NCBI GenBank assembly: GCA_023101725.1
Contig: JALJCO010007928.1
Span: forward strand, 186,001 to 250,000
Reading direction: 5' to 3'
DNA length: 64,000 nucleotides
Source: Atherinomorus stipes
Taxonomy: Eukaryota; Chordata; Actinopteri; Atheriniformes; Atherinidae
Below are positions 33,548-45,409 of this stretch, piece by piece. The position numbers were made by a program, and so were the translations under genes. The notes beneath the pieces were generated by a model, which made no database searches, was not told the DNA's origin, and saw only the letters and a list, made by a program, of their open reading frames with translations. The first letter of the stretch is position 1. Every line of letters starts with the position of its first letter.

Positions 33548-34138
33548 TCATAAGGTTGCCCTTATCAGTAGAAATAACTTTACATTTTGCAATATCTTCC
33601 AAATTAGACATTCACTCTGAGCAACACTAAAGCCCCTCATCTCTTTGTCTGTAAGCATAGCTATAACAAATGTTACTCATTTGATTACGTTCAGCTTGAC
33701 GGCAACAAGGAAAAGACAATGGGCATATGCACAGCTCCACTTCCTGAACTTAAGGTAGCTCCTTTGTTTCCTGTTTTTCATTACTGGATTAACTGATTAA
33801 TCCAGGTGTGCCTGATCTCAGTAACTGGCCAGACACACCTGGCTTCAGACGTTCATTATGATGCATCTCAGCCATCAGACTTTGGGGGAGCCCCACTAAC
33901 ATGGAGCAGCTCCACTAAAGCTGTGCTCCAATCATATGTGGAAAGAAGCACACTTGCTGAGAAGGAGTTCCCCATGTACTGCTATCGTTTCCCAGTGTCT
34001 GTGGAATGTGATGGAAGGCAAATTCACTCAGCTTTGAAGTTAATATTACTGACTTGTTACCATTTAATAAGTCCAAGTGGCTCTACAGTAGGTGGAGCCA
34101 TTGTGGAAGGATAAATCAAGCTGCATGTACGACTGACA
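33548..34138. other. Spacer with small palindromes
   Basis: CTGGATTA and TAATCCAG (33784-33805) form an inverted repeat, as do CCAGGTGTG and CACACCTGG (33802-33842). Together they look like the core of a decayed foldback repeat. The 102-codon ORF at 33806-34114 has no recognised domain. Confidence 0.35.
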
Positions 34139-34320
34139 GACTGGTGATCCCAAACGACAAGAATGAACACAAGAAGCTCAATAAATACCAAGAGCTGAGG
34201 GCAGGGATTTAAAAGAAGTGGGGAGCTAAGATAACAGTGGTGCCACTGGTAATCAGAGCAGTTGTGGACATAAGCTCCAAATTTAGAGAGCTGTGACCAA
34301 AATCAAGATTATACTAAAAT
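34139..34320 (+). pseudogene. Retroelement ORF scrap (non-LTR)
   Basis: Reading from about 34144, VIPNDKNEHKKLNKYQELRA is followed by an in-frame stop and then KKWGAKITVVPLVIRAVVDI. The order PxDxN...EKYQxL...W...VVPVVIGALG is a recurrent C-terminal stretch of fish non-LTR retroelement proteins. I recognise the pattern, not a specific family. Both ends are undefined. Confidence 0.55.
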
Positions 34321-35384
34321 CAATGGATTAATTTACAGCTTATTTGATCTTCCTGGTAAATTATTAAATCTCAGGTATTAGTATAAGCTGATAATAGTCT
34401 TTACTGTAGGTTATAAGGAAAATACAAAAAAAAACTTATAGACTATAGCAAAAAAAAGTCTTTCAGCTATGTCTAATTGCAAAGTAGATAGGATGTTTTT
34501 CTATTGCAAAGCTGTACTGCTAGTTTACTTATGTCTCACTGCTTTGCTCTGAACAACTTTGGTCCAACCTTGGAGCAGAAGGTGTGAAGACACCAGTTAA
34601 TGACAGCCTGTAAGGGTGAAGTTATGAAAACATGGCAGTCAGTTTCAGCGGCTGTTTCAAAAACTCACACCTTCACATTCAATCAGTAAAAGGTGGTATA
34701 GCTTTCAAATGAAATTAGACATAAAATGAAAAAGTGTAAAACCACATCACCCTCCCAAGGTGGTTGTGTTGAGGTACATCATCTTCATTTGAGTGTAAAA
34801 ACGTGACCACTGTGGCAAAAAAATGTTTGTTGCTTTATGCTATACTTGACAGCAGGGCTCTCAAGTCTTATGCAATGAGACACGTGAGACACACACATTT
34901 CTACAGCCTCACACACCACACATGCCGTTTCTCACACTGATTATTAACTTTGCCACGTTACTATGAACATATCAATCTCATTTGGATTGACTGCGTCTGC
35001 CTACCGTCTGACTTCATGGGCAGATGAGAGCTATGTGAGTTGTCGGGGGCCATAAAAGCAGCGCAGCCAAGGTGGACAAGTTCACCAGAGGACAGCGAGG
35101 GTGTAGGAGTATTGAGACAGAGTTATCATTTACATTAATTACTGTACTGTGTTAGAAACGTCTTGCCAGACAGAATGTTATTTGCTTGTTAAAGTGAAAC
35201 ATGAAGGACAGCAATTTGGTATGTCCAACCTCGAATATACAAAACTTCAATGTTTTACCTTGTAAGATACAAATGGAAACTTTTTTTCTATCTTTTTAAA
35301 GATTGGGGTAAAAATAAATACAACTACCCATCAGTGCTGTCCTTCCACAGGACAGGAGTTAGTGAATTCAAATCTACATGGTGG
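34321..35384. other. Spacer with possible hAT scrap
   Basis: The stretch 34855-35110 (CAGGGCTCTCAAGTCTTATG, ACACGTGAGACACACACATT, TGCCGTTTCTCACACTGATT) resembles a dispersed fish repeat starting CAGGGCTCTC. No duplication or second end was found. Confidence 0.35.
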
Positions 35385-35392
35385 GTTCTCAC

Positions 35393-35969
35393 TAGGGATG
35401 TTTGATATTGTTTTTTTTAACAATATCCGATAAATTCTGATATCTGATTTCAACTAATATATGTAGAAAACTGTGATGTATCGCTCATATTCTGAGAGAT
35501 ACAACTATACTCTTCTCTGAGCAAGGATCCCAAAATAGCCTTAACTCAGCCAGAGGAGTTCATTTTGGACATCTGGCTGCCAGATATCAGATACTAGCAG
35601 GTATTAGCCAATATGTGGCTAATTACTGTATATTTCTGACAACTTGGTAACTGAACCAACAGCTTAAAACCAGACATATTATAAGCAGCTTCAAAGCAAG
35701 TCAGTCTGTAGCAGCAGCAGCTGCACTGTAGTCACATGACTCTAAAAGGAATACTGGGATATGAAGTTCTTCCAGGATAACAGGGACTTTTCTACACGCT
35801 GGACCACTGCTAATGGGATTTTGTTGTTCCGTAACAATTTTTATTTTTTTAAAGTTCTCGTTAGTAAAATCTTGCGATATTTTGTTTTTAAAAATATTGG
35901 TCCAAAAATATGGTACTAATATTTTCAAATATCACATTTTAATGCCAATATCAATATCAGACATCCCTA
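35393..35969. mobile_element. hAT-type MITE with perfect 8-bp duplication
   Basis: It begins TAGGGATGTTTGATATTG and ends AATATCAGACATCCCTA. The duplication GTTCTCAC lies at 35385-35392 and 35970-35977. It is the same family as 29414-29999, in inverse orientation. Confidence 0.93.
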
Positions 35970-35977
35970 GTTCTCAC

Positions 35978-36389
35978 TTTTTTTCTTATTCTTATTTTGC
36001 TTCTTATTGTTTATTTATACAGTATGTGTTGAGGGTCAGAAATTGACCTATAAATGCAATGTATTATTAATATTATTGGCATCATTCGTGGTTATTTATG
36101 TACACTATTTCTTATTGTCATTGAATAGGCTGGTAATGTGTATTGTTCATATTAGTGATGATTATTAATTAACCTTATTATGAGTCCACAGAGCTTGTGT
36201 TACTATATTTTGTTTACATATGAGATAAGACTTACTTTTGTGTGGCGAGGGAGTGGGAGTACATTGGCACGGGCCTCTTCCAACTTCTTTCAAACAAATA
36301 TCTTTTTTCTTTTCTTTGTCATTTCTCTCATTTTGTTTCTGTCTTCTTTCTTTTTTTGGTTGTCGTCTTATGTTCAAATAAACTTTACA
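35978..36389. other. No feature recognised
   Basis: AT-rich sequence next to the end of the antisense LINE relic. The ORFs on both strands are low-complexity. Confidence 0.4.
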
Positions 36390-37500
36390 ATCAATATCTA
36401 TAGTGATCCACGACTTCAACTTCCTGGCCTTGGATCTTGACGGGAGGAATGGGTAGAGACTTTTAGCAGGAGTTGAGTATTATTTGTTTTGTTTTGATGT
36501 ATTTATGTATAGAGATACCACACCAAGAAACAAAGTCATCCACAACCAGACTGTGATCAGGGTTCTCGACATTATGAAGAAATGCAATAACTAAATCACC
36601 TGCAAACTTAAGGTGTCTGTTTTTGCAGTGGCTCCAACACTCATTGGTTTAGAAGACAAACAAAAGCGGTGAAAAGGACGTGTCCTTGAGGAGAGCCAAT
36701 GAAAGATAAAAGAACGTCCGATAAGACGCTCTTCACTCTGACTTTCTGGGATCTGTTTGTTAAAAAAATCAATCAGTGAACATAGAAGACAGGAGAAACG
36801 TTACTGTTGGCGAGTGGTTCAGCCAGGATGTGTGGTTGGATGCAGTTAAAAGCAGAAAGTCAATAAAAAGCAAACGTGCTAGTTTTTAAAACCATCCAAA
36901 TGACCCTGAATTTTATGAGGCGGAGTGCCTACAGTATATTCGACACCTCTACCTGCCCTGTAAGCGAACTGGAGAGGGTCCGATTCATCCAGTGTTAGAT
37001 TCTTATCCCTGACTATTTTCTTAAATGCTTTTATGAAGAAAGTGCTACGGGCCGAAAATCATTGATGCACAATTACAGAATCCTTCCACATTCAAGGTAT
37101 CCTGTGAAGCTGGAGAGACTATAAAACAGAATTAAAAGTTCCAGTCAGGGACTCTGCTCAGTTTTCTAAGCTAAAGACAACTGCTTATCAGATCTGGACC
37201 AGGCTTTTCCACTTCTTAACTCTCGAAATGTTTAGAAAGTCTATATCATTCTTTAATTCTGCATGTTGTTGGGAAACGTCTGTACTTCAATAATTCATCA
37301 TCAAAATCATTGATATTAAATAATTATATAAAGTATTTAAACCATTAGCAAGTTCAGAATCTGACTTACCAGGGAAGGAAACAGGATTTCCTTTTGATTC
37401 TATGCCAATAGATTTGATGCCATCCCAAACCGGGCGAGACTTCCCTCTACTCAGCCTATTCTAAAATTCCATTTTAATGCCTTTAACTTCTATTTGAACC
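36390..37500 (-). pseudogene. LINE reverse transcriptase relic, antisense
   Basis: Read on the minus strand, the remains come in the expected order. First comes GKSRPVWDGIKSIG (about 37440), in the region before the RT. Then KAFKKIVRDKN and ESDPLQFAYRAGRGVE (about 37040-36935), the RT fingers block. Then SSPQGH-like sequence (LSSRTRPFHR after a frameshift, near 36690), the block before the palm, and LKFAGDLVIAFLHNVENPDH (about 36610-36550), the catalytic palm block. The normal F/YADD is AGD here (36595-36609), so one catalytic aspartate is lost. DFVSWCGISIHKYIKTKQII follows. Many stops and frameshifts make it non-functional. The motif set fits CR1/L2/Rex1-type LINEs. Confidence 0.7.
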
Positions 37501-37526
37501 CGTTTAGCTAAATGTTTAATCCATTT

Positions 37527-37613
37527 GATTTGATTCAGGTGTGTTGGAGCAGGGAAACATCTAAAACTTGCAGGATAGCGGCCCTTTAGGACCGGAGTTT
37601 GACCCTCCTGTTT
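37527..37613. repeat. Half copy of the 43.4 kb foldback hAT family
   Basis: GATTCAGGTGTGTTGGAGCA, GGGAAACATCTAAAACTTGC and AGGATAGCGGCCCTTTAGGA match the right arm of the element at 43434-43657. The left arm is missing. Confidence 0.7.
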
Positions 37614-38671
37614 TAACTCATTTCTTCACATTTTTTAATTGCATTTCATCATGATAATTTACCAAAGGCAGCCTCTCTTCACCTTTTATAGTTTAGGAAT
37701 CAAACTTAAGTTTCTGACTCACATCAAAAAGATTTTTTTGTTGACAGTGTTCTGATAACATTAAACATATATGTCCCATACCTTTAATGAACATGGCTGA
37801 GCCTCAGGGCTGTCTGTTGAAAATACCACTTCAAAGTTTTCTCAACTTGTTCGCTGAACTTGGAAAAAGAACTTCCAAAACTCTTCCTGCCCTTTAGGAC
37901 CTGACAGCAGTTTGCTTTTTATAACCTGAGTAGTCATTCCTAAAAGTAATACATCAAGGGGAATTTTATCAGCTTCATTTTATTGGGTGGTTGAAATGTT
38001 TGTTAATGAACAATTACCTCACAAGAAGTTGACTTTGAGGTGTATTTATCATTGATTATTTGGTGTGCAGGGCCAATGAGGCCACTTCTTGGACCTTCTA
38101 ATTACCATTTAAGAAAAGCCAACTGGTAAACACTAGTTTTGTTGTGCTGAATGCCTAAAAATCCCCTAGAGAGAGAAAAACATTGTGCACCTTTAGTTAC
38201 TTAGTAATATGCAGTCACTTTATAGGACTATAAGGTGACTGGAAACTCATAAGCACCAGGCAGTGTTTGGATCGCTTTATAGTCCTATAAAAACTAATGG
38301 ACCACTGTGTATTACCTAAGTTAGAGAGTGAGAGGAGACTTTAGAAAACACTGCATAGTACAGAACTCATAAATGTCATATCTTGAGCTCAATCACACAA
38401 GCTTTATGTTCTGCCACTTTGTTCTGCTCCACCTAAATCCCTACTCATCACATACTGACACAGTTATGAGTCTGCTGTTTAAGTTTTCAAAACAGAGCAT
38501 AATCACAGAGCATCATTACAGGAAGAGCATATCTTCCTGAGCATGTTATGCACCAGTTGCAGGACGCACATCAATACAAAAAGTTCAATAAAGATTCCTA
38601 TATTTAAAAGCTTTTGTTACCGTGCATTTGAACACCCAAGCATGCAGCTTTTGGACCTCAACTAAGTGCTC
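37614..38671. other. No feature recognised
   Basis: Unique-looking non-coding sequence. Confidence 0.4.
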
Positions 38672-39100
38672 TTAAAAACCCACAAGGTCATTTTTCAACC
38701 TTAAAAATATGCGTTTGCAAATATGGATTTGTTATGTGCATTTCTAAAGCCGTCACTGCCCAGCAGCATCCTGAGGCTGACAGACCGCACTATGCAACTT
38801 CTTCTATCTGGGTGCAGCGTGATGTTGCAGCCGACTATTGGTTGCACACCGCGTCACGTGCTAGCAAACAGATATGAACACATTGGGAGTTTTATGGCCA
38901 CCTGTTTTTTAACCATCTCTGTCTTTTCCTTCCACATATGCAAGAAAGGGATAGGGCAAGAGAGAAGACAAGACTGTCTTTTACTGGCTGGAGTGAGCTC
39001 ACAGTACATGTAGGATGCAAGATGGATAGTTCCGCAACGGAGAGAAAACTCCAAAAAGTTCTCAAAACTGTTTTTCCAGGATCTCCTACCCCACCTTTAA
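38672..39100. mobile_element. TTAA MITE, family A, inverse copy
   Basis: TTAA lies at 38672-38675 and 39097-39100. The left end TTAAAAACCCACAAGGTCAT is a diverged form of the family terminus. The interior (CCTTAAAAATATGCGTTTG, GTGCTAGCAAACAGATATGA) matches the other copies in reverse orientation. Confidence 0.82.
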
Positions 39101-40625
39101 ACATAACCATCAAGTTCCCAGGGCTGGTCTGTCACTGGTTCTGTCTAGATTTTTCCGGGCAAATCAGAGTGGTTTTATGGAAGTTTTTTGATAGATTGGG
39201 ATTTAGTTCTCACCTGTCAATCAAAATCATCCCCAAATGCAAGCTTGAACGTTTCAGTGCTAAGCGAATGGCTAATGAACAAACCAATGCCAGCCGACAA
39301 ACCTGGGGAGAAAATGGCAGCTTCGGAAGAAATGAAAGAAAATTTAATCATTCCTTTCAGAAAATAAGGAGGATAAATGAGCTAGGCCCAGACCTGATTT
39401 TAAAAAAGTCCCACAGCAGGTACAGGTAAGTGGCAGAGGATGAAGCAAAACCTGAGGCATCAGAATGAGAATGAAAATAGCCTTTATTGCCAGTTGTGCA
39501 CAGCACAATGAAATTTGTGTGTTCTGCATAGAAACAGTGTTTAAAATATGAATAAGAAATATGAAATACAAAGAATAAAAAAATGATAAGCTACACACAA
39601 AGAAAGAAATCCCCTCCAAACAAAAACAACAACAAAAAAAATAGCCAGCTGTCTTCCGTAATTGCCAGGTATGTGTTTGCATACAGATGTGTACACTGAG
39701 CCAATGGACTGCTTCATCTGAAGTGTATATCGTAACTCTCAATTTGACATTTTTCCAGCTCTATAATCCAGTTTGCAAATAAAAGAGAATCTTTGCACTG
39801 CATGCTGTTTGATTCACAACCTTTTTAATCATTTATTGGACTCCCTGCAGTGAATATGTCCACTAAGCCTATCATTTTAAAGACTATCAATCAGCTGGTT
39901 ACAATTGTAAATGCTCTGTATAAAGATTTTTCTCATGGCAATTCCATAAAGTTCTCCACCCAACAACCAACATACCTCTGTGTGTGCTGTGTGTAGGACT
40001 CTTTTATACACGCATCATAGTGAATTTAGTCAATGCACAAACATAATTTTAACAACCCCTGTCCAGCAAAAACTACAGATAGCCCACTTTATTTGTGGGG
40101 TCCCTTGTTGAGATTTGGCTAAAAGGTTTGTTTAAAATATTTAGCGTGTGTGCTAAAAAAGATACACCTTCAGTGCAAAATGTTTCAAATGTGAAGAAGG
40201 CTACAAGAAGTTGACATAATTGTAAATCATTTAAAGTACAGATTATAAATTCATATCACATCTTTTAAGGATGCCTCATCGTTCAGCTATGGACCAAACA
40301 GGTCAGGGTAGAACTTATGGTTCTTAACCTCAGCAGGGATATTGCAGAGGGATCAGGAGGAATTACAGAGGTGGCTGCAGCTGTGGTCAACATGATCTTT
40401 GACTCCTCTACCTCAGCAGAGAATATTATATACACCAGGAGCAGTGCCTCGTTTGATGTTTTCTTTTATTTTTCATATTTTCCTCTGTGTAATGGCATTT
40501 AAATTCTTACAAATACACAATAAATTCCCTTAAATAGTGATGTATTTTTCTGTTTTTCAACCATCGCCTCCCATGCTTTTTCCTCCATAGCTAAATAATG
40601 CAATGCTCTTCATTCTAGTACAAGC
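39101..40625. other. Mostly unassigned sequence
   Basis: It includes a short fish-repeat-like piece near 39476-39530 (AGCCTTTATTGCCAGTTGTG, CAATGAAATTTGTGTG). The 163-codon ORF at 38938-39429 runs out of the family A element and has no domain, so it is not called. Confidence 0.35.
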
Positions 40626-40629
40626 ACAT

Positions 40630-40972
40630 GAATTATACAAAGACTGCAGCTGACCCAAAACGCTGCATCCAGGCTGACAAACAGAGATGTGACCATATTA
40701 TGAGGTGAGGAGATGGAAGATACAAGCAGCAGCCAGACCATTAAAACAAGCAGTAAATTCTTAAAACAATCTGGAAAATAAAACTGAAATAAATAATTTG
40801 CACGTGGCCAATCACTGCTTGACCGCTGCTCCAGAGAAAACCTGCTAATTGTTTCACAATCTCACAGCCAAGGTTTGTCTTCAAAGCAAGTTTCTGCTGT
40901 CAGGGCCCCTCAGCTGTGGTACTCCCTGCTTGGAGATGTCAAAAAGGTCAACTCATCTACTTTTAAATTTGT
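40630..40972 (+). pseudogene. LINE C-terminal scrap
   Basis: CTGCAGCTGACCCAAAACGC encodes LQLTQNAASRLT, the LQxxQNAAARL motif seen after the RT of CR1/L2/Rex1-type LINEs. About 240 bases on, VRAPQLWYSLLGDVKKVNSS matches the later RAPxLWNSLP block. The sequence between is rearranged. The LINE scrap ends at the TTAA of the next element. Confidence 0.7.
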
Positions 40973-41235
40973 TTAAAGCAGCACTACTGAACCTTGGCAT
41001 GTTTTTGCACTTTGGTGTCCCCTAACAAAGGCTGATATGGCATCTGTCTTGCATCCCGTCTCTTCTCTGAGCCTCTCCAGCCAGTAAAAGCCAATCAGAT
41101 GTTGACTAGTCTTATTTCTTGCTCTCTTATTTCTGCTTTCTCTCACACTTTCTCCAGTAATAACCTCTTGTGTTTCTTTGATGAATCAACCATGTGGACA
41201 TTCAAAATGGCTATTGTGTTATCAAGTTTGTGGTT
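40973..41235. mobile_element. TTAA MITE, family A, diverged partial copy
   Basis: It starts TTAAAGCAGCACTACTGAAC. ATCTGTCTTGCATCCCGTCT, TCTCCAGCCAGTAAAAGCCA and TTTCTCCAGTAATAACCTC parallel the left half of family A. It is more diverged than the others and the right end was not found. Confidence 0.6.
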
Positions 41236-41267
41236 GATAAAGTAGGCAAGCCAAACTAACTTTATTT

Positions 41268-41700
41268 ATAAAGCACTTTCAAGACAGCAACAGCTGAACA
41301 AAGTGCTGTACACGGACAATAGATAAAGTCAAACAACCAAGTAACAAATAAGAAAACAGAAAAAAACATCAAGAGGCAATAAAAGAATAAAAAGAAAATG
41401 GCTCAAAATGGCTGAAATGCAAGGGGAACAAAAGATGTGTTTCCAGGAGGGTTTTTAATAGGCAGATGGAGCCTGTGGTGGGAGTGAGTTCCAGAGTTTT
41501 GGTTCCACTACTGAGAAATCTCTATCCCACTTCAGGTTTCGCCGTGTCCTCGGCACCTCTAGGGCAGCAGGTCACCTGACCTAAGAAACCAGGTAGGGGA
41601 GTGAATGTTTAAGCACTACATGAGGTTGGAAGCGGAAAGGGCATTTGAAGATTTAAGTACGGTTTCTTAGCCGGGAATGCTGCAGGATGATGACAGCTCC
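41268..41700. repeat. Dispersed teleost repeat (TTTATTTATAAAGCACTTT type)
   Basis: It begins ACTTTATTTATAAAGCACTT and continues with TGGTGGGAGTGAGTTCCAGA, GTTTTGG and CAGCAGGTCACCTGACCTAA, the order of a common retroposon-like repeat of fish. Family name uncertain. Confidence 0.6.
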
Positions 41701-41820
41701 AGGAATCTTCATTATGACCATGTTGTTATTGTAAATGGAATATTTTCTCAAATGACTTATCTGGTTGAATAAAGGTATACGTCAAAACATCAGTGCACAA
41801 TCAAAATGAGTCAGAGTTTT

Positions 41821-42440
41821 AAGGTCAGAAACTTTTATTGCTTTAAGGGTGCACTCACGCCAAGGTAGTCCGGGAACTCGGTCCCATTGGGCAGGTTCCT
41901 GAAAAATTTCACAGCTTTCTTTGCTTCGGTTTGCATTCAAACTGCAGTTACTGCAGCAGACCAAATCACCTGGTTAAACTACCAGAGTTAAAACAACTGC
42001 TCGCAATGGGGCAACGCTCCCCAATACGACCACTGATCAATGATGAAGAAACAGGAAGAAGAAGAAAATCATACTCTGTGATTAAAGTGGAAATCTTTCC
42101 TCTTAATTGCTCAGTCCATCTCTGTCTACAAATTTTCAGTTGTTTTTTGTTTTTTATTTGACCTTGGCTTCTTCAAACACGCACTGTTTTGTTTTCCCTC
42201 CAACCCAAACAGTGATCTACCTCGCTTCCTTCTACTTCTTCTTCTACTTTGTGGCGGTCGACAAACGTCATTTCCATTTGGTGCGCTGGATGTTCAGATA
42301 GTCTGTTTGCAAGTGAATGGAGGCCCCGGTTTTCAGGCGTACCAGAGTCCACAGTGCGCACCAGAGTGCAGTTGTTGTTCAGACTGTGCCAAATGAAGCG
42401 GAATATCTGTGGAATTGAACCATGGTCCATTTATGGTGGA
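41821..42440. repeat. Possible DNA-transposon fragment
   Basis: CTTTAAGGGTGCACTCACGC, TTTGCTTCGGTTTGCATTCA and CTGCAGTTACTGCAGCAGAC resemble a dispersed fish repeat that begins with a GGTGCACTCAC terminus. The second end and duplication were not found. Confidence 0.35.
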
Positions 42441-43425
42441 CCAAACAACACGCTAAGTCTTCCTGATTTATTTTTTCCATGCATTTTCATTGAATTTTAA
42501 AGAATACAAAACAATGAACACACACAACAGCATTTTTTTTTACATTTTCGACTGCCACTTAGGCCTGTGTGCATTTTTTTAAAGTTATAAATGTGTGCAT
42601 AAGTAACTGTGTTTATGCCAAAGGTTCAGGAAGCCACTGTCCCTCAGACTTGTAGCAAAAGCTGATTTGAAGCTCGACTGATTTCACCATGTTGGTATTT
42701 TTTATTTGTTCCTGACAAAAAAAAAAAACAGGCTTCTTATGAGCTGTCAGGAAACTATAGTCTGATGCACAGCCACTCTCTGGGGTAGACAGAAAGCAGT
42801 GCAGCACCTACTGTGCCTGTTGCTCCTGTGTGTTTGTAAAAAATGTTCTTGTTATTGTCACAGGGATGGAAAAATAAAAAAAAAAAACAAGGTCTTGCTG
42901 GTACTCAGTTGGTTGTTGCAAGTTTTAGGATTTATGTTGTGCATGAAAAGACATTTCTGGTTTTAATGCTTACATCCCAGACCTGGACTTATCATTGGGT
43001 AATGCAGTGTTGACAAAAATATATACAGGGTGTACATAAAGTCTCTATACAATTTAGAAAAATTATTACAAAGGCAGTTGATAAGATATCTTAAGGCTCC
43101 CTTACATTAGAAGACTTTGCAAAGATTTGAGTAGAAGACTCTCACACAAGCTCACATCTGAAGACAATTTTTAGTCTCAGCCTAGTCTCAGATTGAGATT
43201 TTACAAAGACTGAATCTTGCAGGGTCACTACTTACAAGAATCTGTCAGCATTTTTCCAACCATGCACTTTGTTCCAATATTAATGATGATAATTATAATT
43301 ATAATGATAATACATTTTATTTGAAAAGCACCTTGTCAAAGCGCCCAAGGACACTGAACAAAAACAGATGCTTATATAAAACATTAAAAACAGTAAGCTA
43401 AAACACCAGAAATGTAACATGCTCC
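42441..43425. other. No clear feature
   Basis: AT-rich, with a TTTTATTTGAAAAGCACCTT scrap at about 43315-43335 related to the repeat at 41268. Confidence 0.35.
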
Positions 43426-43433
43426 CTCTAACC

Positions 43434-43657
43434 CAGGAGTGCCCAAGTCCGGTCCTGGAGATCTACTATCCTGCATTTCTTAGAGCAAACCCTCCCCAAC
43501 ACACCTGAATCAAATTGCTAATTCCCTCATGCACATGTCATTCAGCTCTGCAGAGGCCTGGTAACGAGCCATTCATTTGATGCAGGTGTGTTGGAGAAGG
43601 GATGCAACCAAAATGTTCAGGACAGTAGCTCTCGAGGACTGGACTTGGGCACCCCTG
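43434..43657. mobile_element. Short foldback hAT MITE with 8-bp duplication
   Basis: A 224-base near-palindrome starting CAGGAGTGCCCAAGTCC and ending ACTTGGGCACCCCTG. The perfect duplication CTCTAACC lies at 43426-43433 and 43658-43665. The CAGGGGTG...CACCCCTG ends are hAT-like. Related copies or scraps occur at 51249-51426, 37527-37613 and 26952-27010. Confidence 0.94.
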
Positions 43658-43665
43658 CTCTAACC

Positions 43666-44069
43666 ATTCAGTGATATATGTGTAGCATACAGTACAGTAT
43701 CTACAAATGTTTATTTACTATTTACCATCAGTAATCTGATTGCTGTTGTCTGTTCTGCAGTAAGATACCGTATGACAGTGTGGGGTTCACTTGGGAGCCT
43801 CAGTGAGCCACATGAACACTTTCACAGTGAAGTCAACAGATGTCACAACTCTATTTCAATGGCTCTGGTTAACGTTATTTGCAACTCTAATATTGACGGT
43901 TCTGGAGGTCCGGCACCTGTTTCCACATTAGTCAGAGCTCATCCAGCTAATGGCTGGTGAATGTATTGCGTCGCTGCGACTTACGAGTATATTAAACACG
44001 TTTGATATGATCGCAAACCTCAGATGAGGAAAAGACTGATATAAAACAGCACAGATTACCACCTTAAGC
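43666..44069. other. No feature recognised
   Basis: Non-coding spacer between two foldback elements. Confidence 0.4.
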
Positions 44070-44718
44070 TTAAAGGCATATGCCACCCCTGGGTGAAATT
44101 TAGCCTCCCCCCGCAGTCCCCTGAGTTGGACAAGTGGGCAGAGAGGTTTTCTGACCAACCCAGTCATTCTCTGAATCTGGCAGCACTGACTTTAGCTTTG
44201 TTAGCATAGCATAGGCGGCATTCAATAGGGGAACTATTTCTCATGGAAGTACAGGCCAATCACAGGCGAAGCACCGCAGATAGCAGTAAAGGCAGCAAGC
44301 ATGCGCAGCATCCCCAACTTCCGTAAACAGGGTTGCTGCGCATGCATGCTGCCTTTGCTACTATCCGCGGTGCTTTACCTGTGATTGGCCTGTACTTCCG
44401 CGGCAAATAGTTACCCTATTGAATACTGCCTGGTCAGTCCTTTGATGTGAAATCGGCTCCTCGTTTGTACTCGATCAGAATGTGCGGGTCACAAAATGTA
44501 ATTGGAAAAAATCTTGAGTTAATTAGTTGACTTTCGCCAAGTGTTGCTAGTTGGATACGCCAGATTACAGCAACTAGGCTAAGCTAAGCTAAGCTAAAGT
44601 CAGTGCTGCCAGATTCAGAGAATGACTGGGTCAGTTAGAAAACACTCCTACCCACTTGTCCAACTCAGGGGACTGCGGGGGAGGCTAGATTTCACCCAGG
44701 GGTGGCATATGCCTTTAA
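44070..44718. mobile_element. TTAA foldback element, family F, with inner foldback
   Basis: TTAA lies at 44070-44073 and 44715-44718. The outer inverted repeat is about 125-130 bases (44070-44197 against 44594-44718), starting TTAAAGGCATATGCCACCCC. Inside it lies an independent inverted repeat of about 100 bases: 44213-44310 against 44331-44431, starting AGGCGGCATTCAATAGGG and AGGCAGTATTCAATAGGG. A short (AAGCT)4 run sits at the inner edge of the right outer arm. No coding capacity. Confidence 0.93.
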
Positions 44719-45409
44719 TGATGAAGACTGCAGGGGTGACTCCAGTAAAACTCCTGAGATCTACAAAAGACTTTCAGTCTGGAACGGTGGAAATCGTTTG
44801 GTGTAAGCCCAACATTAAGCAGATTTGTTTTATTGTAATCAGTATTTATCAAAGTTTGTAGTCACATTAAAAAATGTGTGTTTTCAGCATCCTGTTAATA
44901 AAAAAGGTACTATTAAATGAAACCCTAAAAAATGGCTTCTCCTCAAGAGAAGGCCCACTGTGTATCATTGTTTATTGAGACATTCTTTTCTATTCTTTCT
45001 GTGAAGTTACATAAGATATTGTGTATTGAACAAAGATACAGGATATGACTGGCTTCAAGCAAAAGATTTCTGATGCAATAGCCACCATGGATGAGGCTAT
45101 GCTAGCAAATATGGGAAGGAATCGAGCGCCATCTGACCTTAATTCCTCGCTGAATTAAAGGGTTAGGGTATACTGTATGGGACCTGTATTGTCCACCTCT
45201 GTTAGACACATCAAATCCAGCAAATACATTGTTAAACAATCAAAGCAAATTGACATTTTAATTTCTATAATTGTGTTCAGACAGCCCAATTTTTAAGAGA
45301 GAAAAAAGAATGGTCTATCTATGGAAAACCAGTTACCTGCATGGGATTGTGTCCTTGATTCATCCTGAGCATGCACTACCTTTTAAACTCCCTTTAGCAT
45401 GAAGGGGAA
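44719..45409. other. No feature recognised
   Basis: Non-coding spacer. Confidence 0.4.

Noticed and set aside
38938..39429. 163-codon ORF
   Set aside because: It starts inside a family A MITE and runs into unassigned sequence, with no recognisable domain.
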